Source: Fennellomyces sp. T-0311 (taxonomy: Eukaryota; Mucoromycota; Mucoromycetes; Mucorales; Lichtheimiaceae). From it: a stretch of DNA of 64,000 bases. The DNA is taken from positions 372,001 to 436,000 of the forward strand of contig JALLLT010000021.1 of assembly GCA_025266875.1 (NCBI GenBank), read 5' to 3'. Of the stretch, positions 59,056 through 64,000 are shown piece after piece (position 1 is the stretch's first letter; each line of letters begins with the position of its first letter). The notes beneath the pieces were generated by a model. That model saw nothing but the letters and a program-made list of their open reading frames with translations. It did not search any database and was not told the DNA's origin. Position numbers and translations under genes: made by a program.

Positions 59056-59333
59056 GATCTCCTTATTCAGCGAATTTGGTCTAATTTTATGATGCGGGAT
59101 AGTTCAAACGACAACACGATTGGGCGGTACAAACACCATTTTATTATGCTATACAATCATTTTGGAGAGGTAACATTGAAAGAACTAACGATAAATATAG
59201 TAGGGTAGCAGTAAATCATGCCAGCTAATGACAACCATTTCACCCCCACTCCCAGTGCCATGTTAGCCATCATGTCGATGCCCAAGCTGGGCATCGGTTT
59301 CACCTTTACCGCCATTTCAGACACCACGACCTG

Positions 59334-59430
59334 TACCACTACCAGCACCACGACCAGCACCACGACCAGCACCACGACCAGCACCGCGACCAGCACCGCG
59401 ACCAGCACCGCGACCAGCACCGCGACGAAC
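59334..59430. repeat. 12-bp minisatellite, open in several frames
   Basis: About eight copies of a 12-bp unit ACCAGCACC(A/G)CG. Because 12 is divisible by three and the unit has no stop, frames stay open on both strands: Thr/Ser-rich on the plus strand (59218-59490), and on the minus strand either Val/Leu-rich or Gly-Ala-Gly-Arg repeats (59317-59502). The GRGA repeat resembles RNA-binding RG-rich tails, but no gene model with start, splice sites and a domain could be built. It lies inside the transposon, downstream of the accessory gene. Confidence 0.7.
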
Positions 59431-59528
59431 GCCAGGGCCAACACCACGTTCGTTTCCTTGAAGACCGTTGTTTTCAAGGCTTTGATCTAATAAAAGTATC
59501 AATTACCAAGTTTGGTTGTTCAAAAAGA

Positions 59529-60965
59529 TTAATCTGAAATACTTGTGCCAGCTGTGGACTCTGCTTGCTGAATGGTTCCTGGGGCTGCCGAGGGATCTTG
59601 TCGCCTGCGTTTGCGTCTAAGGGGTATCTCATCATCGCTTAACTCTGCATCGAGAGTAGTTGAGATGGGCTGATGGGGAGGAGCTACTATGGTGTTCAAT
59701 CGATCTCCCAATGGTTGAGTCCTGTTAAACGCGTTCGACGATCCTGCGAGTGGAGGAGGAGCATAATCGCTTGTCATCGTTACGGGTGGAAGACGAACGA
59801 AACCGCTTGATGATCCCGCTGGGATTGAAGGATGTGTATAACTGGTAGTCATTGTTGTGGGTGGAAGATCTGCGTAGCCATTTGACATGGTTGCAAGTGC
59901 AAGACGATCAGAACTGCTCGACAATTCCGCTGACAAGAGATGAGCGTAACCGTTTGGCGTTGTTGCGGGTAGAGTATGGTCAGAACTGCTCGACAACCCC
60001 GTTGACAGGTTACGGGCATGGCCACTCGGCGTTGCCGTAGCAGTCGAGTTTGCATGATCCAATACACTCGACATACCCCAGCTCGAATTACCGTGAAGAT
60101 CCGAATAATCGTGTAGACTTGGTTCGTCAAATTCATGCGGATGATTATATGCCATCTCGTCTGTGTTCCGGGCTGATTCCACCGACGCCAGACTAGTCAA
60201 CATTTACATTTAGACCAGTAGCTTTGAAATAGAACATATCGTACCTTTCCTGCTCCTGTTGCGGTGTTTCATCTGTTGCCTTGTCCCCTATGCACTGAAG
60301 GTTAACAACATATATTTATTCTGTTATCTTTCGTTGCTTATACCTTTTGACCTAGTTTTTCTCCATGCTTCCACCATAATTAAACGCGCGCCCCAGTGCC
60401 CAGCACAAGCCTTCAGAGGGAAAGAATCACCTATACCATTCTCTAGGATACTGACCGCGTCATAAAACTGGCTGTCAGTAAGTTGCCGCCACAATACTGT
60501 CCCGGGGATTCGATCTCTTATGCGGATGAATCTTGCAATTCCTTCCGCAAACGGCATAACATTCTTTTTGAAAATGTTGAATATGGACCTATCCCAGGTC
60601 GTTGTCTTGAGGACTTCATTGGCAAGCATTTCATAAAGTGGCCATGAAAATTGCCGTAACAAATGTCCACTTTTTGGATGCTCCACGGTTCTTTTGATCA
60701 CCATGTTCTCAAAAGGGTTGGGTACAGACAAGTCGGGGCGTAAGTACACCATTGGTTGGGCATCTGTAGCGACAGCTTGGCTTGATTCCATTTGCTGTTT
60801 GAGATCTTCGACCTGCTCTGTCAAATTTCTCACATCAGTTTTCAGTTCGTCTACTGCATTTTTTACTTCTTCTATGTCTTTAGAGACGATAGCCTTCATT
60901 TCATTGATCAATCCGTAGACATTGTTCAGCATTTGAACGACAGTCTGCTCTGATAACGAAGCCAT
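59529..60965 (-). CDS. transposon accessory protein, divergent partner of tnp2
   Basis: Three exons (60344-60965, 60245-60287, 59529-60192) close in frame at 442 residues. Residues 1-60 form a likely coiled coil (EEVKNAVDELKTDVRNLTEQ). The domain shared with the genes at 38225-40043 and 40915-42712 follows: PNPFENMVIKR, SWPLYEMLANEVL, FKKN, and CAGHWGARLIMVEAWR. Exon 3 is Ser/Thr/Pro-rich with a loose repeat around SSSSD, then a basic cluster, LRRKRRRQD, probably a nuclear signal or DNA-binding patch; there is no canonical AT-hook here. The junction of exons 2 and 3 has the same position and phase as in the related genes. I know no named family with this domain. Its placement beside the transposase suggests a TNPA-like role at the transposon ends, which is inference. 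Confidence 0.75.
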
Positions 60966-61088
60966 GGTGATTGAAAAAGGGAGAAGTCGCGTATTCCGCA
61001 GCAGCCGGCGCTTGATTTATTTTTCACGCACCGCATTTTACAAGTGCAAACTTTCACTTCCACCTTCACGCTGCCACACGCGTCCGGA
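60966..61088. promoter_or_regulatory. short bidirectional promoter of the transposon genes
   Basis: Only 123 bases separate the start codons of the accessory gene and the transposase, which diverge. Both promoters and 5' leaders must overlap here, which would couple expression of the two proteins. Confidence 0.55.
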
Positions 61089-64000
61089 ATGTCGCAGAAC
61101 GCATTTGAAAAGCATTGTGGAAACTGCAGGCGCTTGATTTTTGGTACCCATGATTATCATTTCAGGCATAAAAAAGAATGCGTCGATCAAACCATTGCAA
61201 CTACAATGCAACAGTTTCAAAGTCAACCTGCACTTTTACACTTAAGAACCGCATATCCAAATGTAAGTTGACATGTCGCATGCGTTCTTACAGTTAAACC
61301 AAGTTCTCTTTAGTTTGAAAACTTGCTACATCTATCACCCGGGGATATCACCGATCATACTTTCAATGTACAAACTATGCCACAATTATGGCGTTTCGAC
61401 CCTCACGCGCAGAGCAACTATTCCGGTGTTAACGATGATGGCACAACGGGCAACGAAAAGAGCAGTCAACTTGTTGATATCATTGAGCATCATCAAATGA
61501 GCAATGACAACGACAGCATGCTTCTAGACACTGAGGATCAAATAATGAATAGTGATAGCGGGAATCAACAATATGAGGCCCAGTGTAACTATGGATATGA
61601 TGACTTCGACGTTTGGGACGATGGATACATAGAAAACAACATAGCTACTCCACAAAATGACAAACACAATCATCGCGCCAGATCTGAACACAATAATATT
61701 CAGCGCTACTGCAGTAACTTGTATAGCGACAATTATGGGGATCTGATCACAAAAGGATTAACTTATAATAACCGCCAAGTCGCCGTTACCGAGGCTGTAC
61801 AAGAAGAGAATACTGTAGCAAGTATCGATATTCTTTCCGCGGTGGTGAAAGCGGGTGCATCACGCGAATTATACGACACGATCATATCCAGAGTCAACAA
61901 GTATATCAAAGGTGAACTACCTGCACTACTCAGCTACCATTGTGCAAGGGAGAAACTTCGCAACAGCTATCCAGTCAAAGCAAAGATGTTTGATGTTTGC
62001 GTCAATGGATGTAAAATGTTTGGTGACACGGATAAAAGCGACAAATGCGAACATTGCAAGGGCCCTCGGTTTTATAAAAACACAGACACCGCGATGAAGC
62101 GTATGCAGCAGCTCTCTTTGAAGGATCAATTGACATTGATGGTCGAGGACAGTGGAACTCGCAAGATGCTGGCACATCGGTCAGAACGTAGTTCTGAACA
62201 GGGTGTGATGAAAGACATTTTCGATGGCAAACTTTATCAAAATGTACAGCAGCTATTCTCCAACAAGCTGGATATTGCACTGGCACTCTTTACCGACGAC
62301 TTTAATCCTTTCAAGCATTCGCAACATTCCATGACCATCGTCCACTTCGTAATTCTGAATTTCCCTCCAGACAAGCGGATGGAAGATAAGAATATGATAC
62401 AAGTTTGTGTCATCCCAGGCCCAAGCAAGCCCACAGACATTTTTAGTTTCTTAGAGCCAACCCTTAACGAGCTTAAGGAGCTTTGCAGCCACGGTATGTC
62501 CGTTTCAACTGATGACGGCGTAATTGATCTCAGGGCGCACTTACTTTACGTTGGCGGAGACATTCCGGCGGTGGCTAAAATGGCAGGACATAGTGGGCAT
62601 ACACATTACTATGGATGTCGCTTCTGCACAATTGAGGGAACTTTCATCGAGAACCGCATGACCTTTCCTCCCTTTGACAGTGGTGAAATTGAAATCCGAC
62701 TTGCTAAAGACTTTGAATGCCAAAATGTTGACATCGGGCAAAAAGAAGGTTGCAAGTTTACTGCCCTCCCAACATTCCATGGCGCGACTTTTTTCCCTAT
62801 CGACCCCATGCACCTTTTGGGACCTGGTGTTGGTAAACATCTTTGGAAGATGATTCGTGGAAAGTATGGCGACAACAGCGATCATCCGCTATATTTACCT
62901 ACCAAGAAACAGCAGGAAATTGGGAAGTTAGTTGCTGCATCACGAAAATTAACACCATCCAGCTTCTCAGGTGATTGCGATGACACTTACACACACGGAG
63001 GCTACTATCGTGCCATAGATTGGATACATTTTGTATTATATCTTGTCCCAACTATTGTACTGGAGTTCTTTACTGATGTCGATACAAGGCAAGCCTTAGT
63101 GGACTTATCGACTATTTACCGTTACACTTTTGCCCGCCAAATACGCACAGAACAGATCAGAGCGTTAAAGGAGACGACAATGTCATGGACTGGCTGGTTA
63201 GCAGATCAAGTGGAGGACAAGCGTATGCCGATGAAAGTCTTCACCGTAAACCAACATTATTTAAACCACTTGTACAAAGTCATTGAAAGGATGGGCCCTC
63301 TACCGTATGTTGCTGCGTTCGCTATGGAAAGAGCGATTGGTGCATTGAAGAAGCGGATAAATTCCACACGAGATGCTGGCACGAATGCTGGAAACGTGTT
63401 AGTCGAGCTTGCGGCTATTCGAAGACAGCAACGCCTCGAGGAACATGGTGATGAAAACAACATTATCAGCACGGAGACTCCTGACGGCCATGACGAAGAA
63501 TACGATAACGACCTATCCACGAACAATAGAAGTCCACGCAAGAAAAAAACAGGAGTTATCGCCTTGTCCGATGAACCCAACAGCCCGGAGATTTGGGGAC
63601 CTTATGCAAATGATTCAATAGCAAATCTCAAATGCAAATCGGCGCTGGTGCATTTTTGGGCTTGGCATAACAAAAGCTATAAGAATGTAGCCATCGACAG
63701 GAATGAAACTTTGCGAACAGGGGGCAGGCTATGGAAGCAACAAACTGTCTACGGTGGAAGTCAGCCATTCGTAAGGATCCATAAAGAAGTTTGTGTAAAT
63801 AACAGTGCCAGGACTGCCGTTACAACAGACAAAAGACAATACTTCGGTGAAGTACTTTTCTTTTTTACTCACACATTCAAGGACTGGGAAAAAATGGTCG
63901 CCTTCGTAAAAGTTTGCAAGATAGTCAAAGGTGTTTCTCCATCCCCTTGGCCCTACAAAACAGAAGCCGCAGGATCAAAACATGTAGTGGTCGATATCGA
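61089..64000 (+). CDS. tnp2-type transposase (CACTA/Plavaka), truncated by window end
   Basis: Exon 1 (61089-61262) starts at the ATG and encodes a zinc-finger-like segment with spacing C-X2-C-X13-H-X3-C (from HCGNC to KKEC). A 51-nt intron leads to exon 2 (from 61314), open for about 895 codons to the window edge. After an acidic linker comes the transposase core: DIFDGKLYQNVQQ, LFTDDFNPFKHSQHSM, CVIPGPSKPTDIFSFLEP, GDIPAVAKMAGHSG, the CRFCTIEG zinc motif, PIDPMHLLGPGVGKHLW and AFAMERAIGALKKRI. Likely catalytic acids are the Asp in TDDFNPF, the Asp in DPMHLLG and the Glu in MERAIG, by analogy with tnp2. No stop or frameshift is visible, so the enzyme may be functional. The C-terminal blocks TVYGG, DKRQYFGE and PWPYKT recur in the remnants at 40.1-40.5 and 42.8-43.1 kb. 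Confidence 0.9.

Larger units (their letters stand above)
58883..64000. mobile_element. CACTA/Plavaka-like DNA transposon, right end outside the window
   Basis: Proposed left end CACCTTAGGAAAAAAATATG at 58883, directly preceded by CACTA (58878-58882), so the terminus could be at either point. It resembles the CACC(A)TAGAAAAAA ends of the element at 37835. AT-rich subterminal repeats of the type TTTCAATATTT follow to about 59050. The element carries an accessory gene (59529-60965, minus) and a tnp2-type transposase (61089 to beyond 64000, plus), divergently transcribed. The window ends before the transposase stop, so the right terminus and the target duplication cannot be checked. Confidence 0.75.

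Noticed and set aside
58566..59057. 163-codon plus-strand frame
   Set aside because: It crosses the proposed transposon terminus and ends in AT-rich subterminal repeats; composition suits chance frames.
59157..59490. Val/Leu-rich and Thr/Ser-rich frames over the minisatellite
   Set aside because: Open only because the 12-bp repeat lacks stops; no start, splice or domain evidence.
1..64000. tRNA, rRNA and CRISPR structures
   Set aside because: No TTCGAAT- or TTCAAAT-type T-loop with matching stems outside coding exons was found, and no rRNA sequence or direct-repeat spacer array.

Overview
The window is nuclear DNA of a filamentous fungus, most likely a Mucoromycota species of the order Mucorales. 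Genes are split by many short GT-AG introns (33 to about 80 nt). The conserved genes are eukaryotic (mitochondrial EF-G, AAGAB/p34, SCAI, GLTSCR1, forkhead). Two tandem CotH-type GPI-anchored surface proteins and relics of orphan families that I know from Mucorales point to that order. I cannot fix the genus.

Layout. 1-30.5 kb is mostly ordinary single-copy genes: a DUF7137-type secreted/anchored protein (-), mitochondrial elongation factor G1 (-), an AAGAB/p34-type adaptin-binding protein (-), a GLUT-like sugar porter (+), a decayed stretch at 9.6-13.4 kb with two relics of one orphan family, a SCAI homologue (+), two small unrecognised genes, a GLTSCR1/BICRA-type chromatin-remodelling subunit (+), two tandem CotH genes (-) and a large helical protein, possibly Pex8 (-). 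30.5-37.8 kb is decayed: a broken orphan-family gene, a Tc1-like transposase relic and an interrupted gene of unknown function. 37.8-43.3 kb is a composite transposon holding two nearly identical ~2.5 kb units. 43.6-57.3 kb returns to genes: an MCT-type carrier (-), a forkhead factor (-), a secreted metallophosphoesterase (+) and two tandem DHA2-type MFS exporters (+). 57.6-58.2 kb is a second Tc1-like relic. From about 58.88 kb to the right edge lies a much more complete DNA transposon of the CACTA/Plavaka (tnp2) kind.

The most interesting content is the transposon group. At 59.5-64 kb a spliced accessory gene (-) and a tnp2-type transposase (+) diverge from a 123-bp promoter. The two units at 37.8-43.3 kb carry a homologous accessory gene in the same orientation, followed by only the decayed 3' end of the transposase. 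They lie between near-perfect 33-bp terminal inverted repeats beginning CACC, with a 3-bp target duplication TAT. They therefore look like internal-deletion derivatives that kept the accessory gene and lost the transposase. The accessory protein has a conserved N-terminal domain, an acidic linker and a basic AT-hook tail, and the element ends are full of AT-rich subterminal repeats. This resembles the TNPA/TNPD division of labour in plant En/Spm and may be undescribed in these fungi. A 129-bp MITE with the same TAT duplication is inserted in one unit, and the other unit preserves the empty site.

Intron boundaries were placed by eye from reading frame and GT-AG (one GC-AG) signals. They are firm where the frame sum closes and approximate elsewhere.
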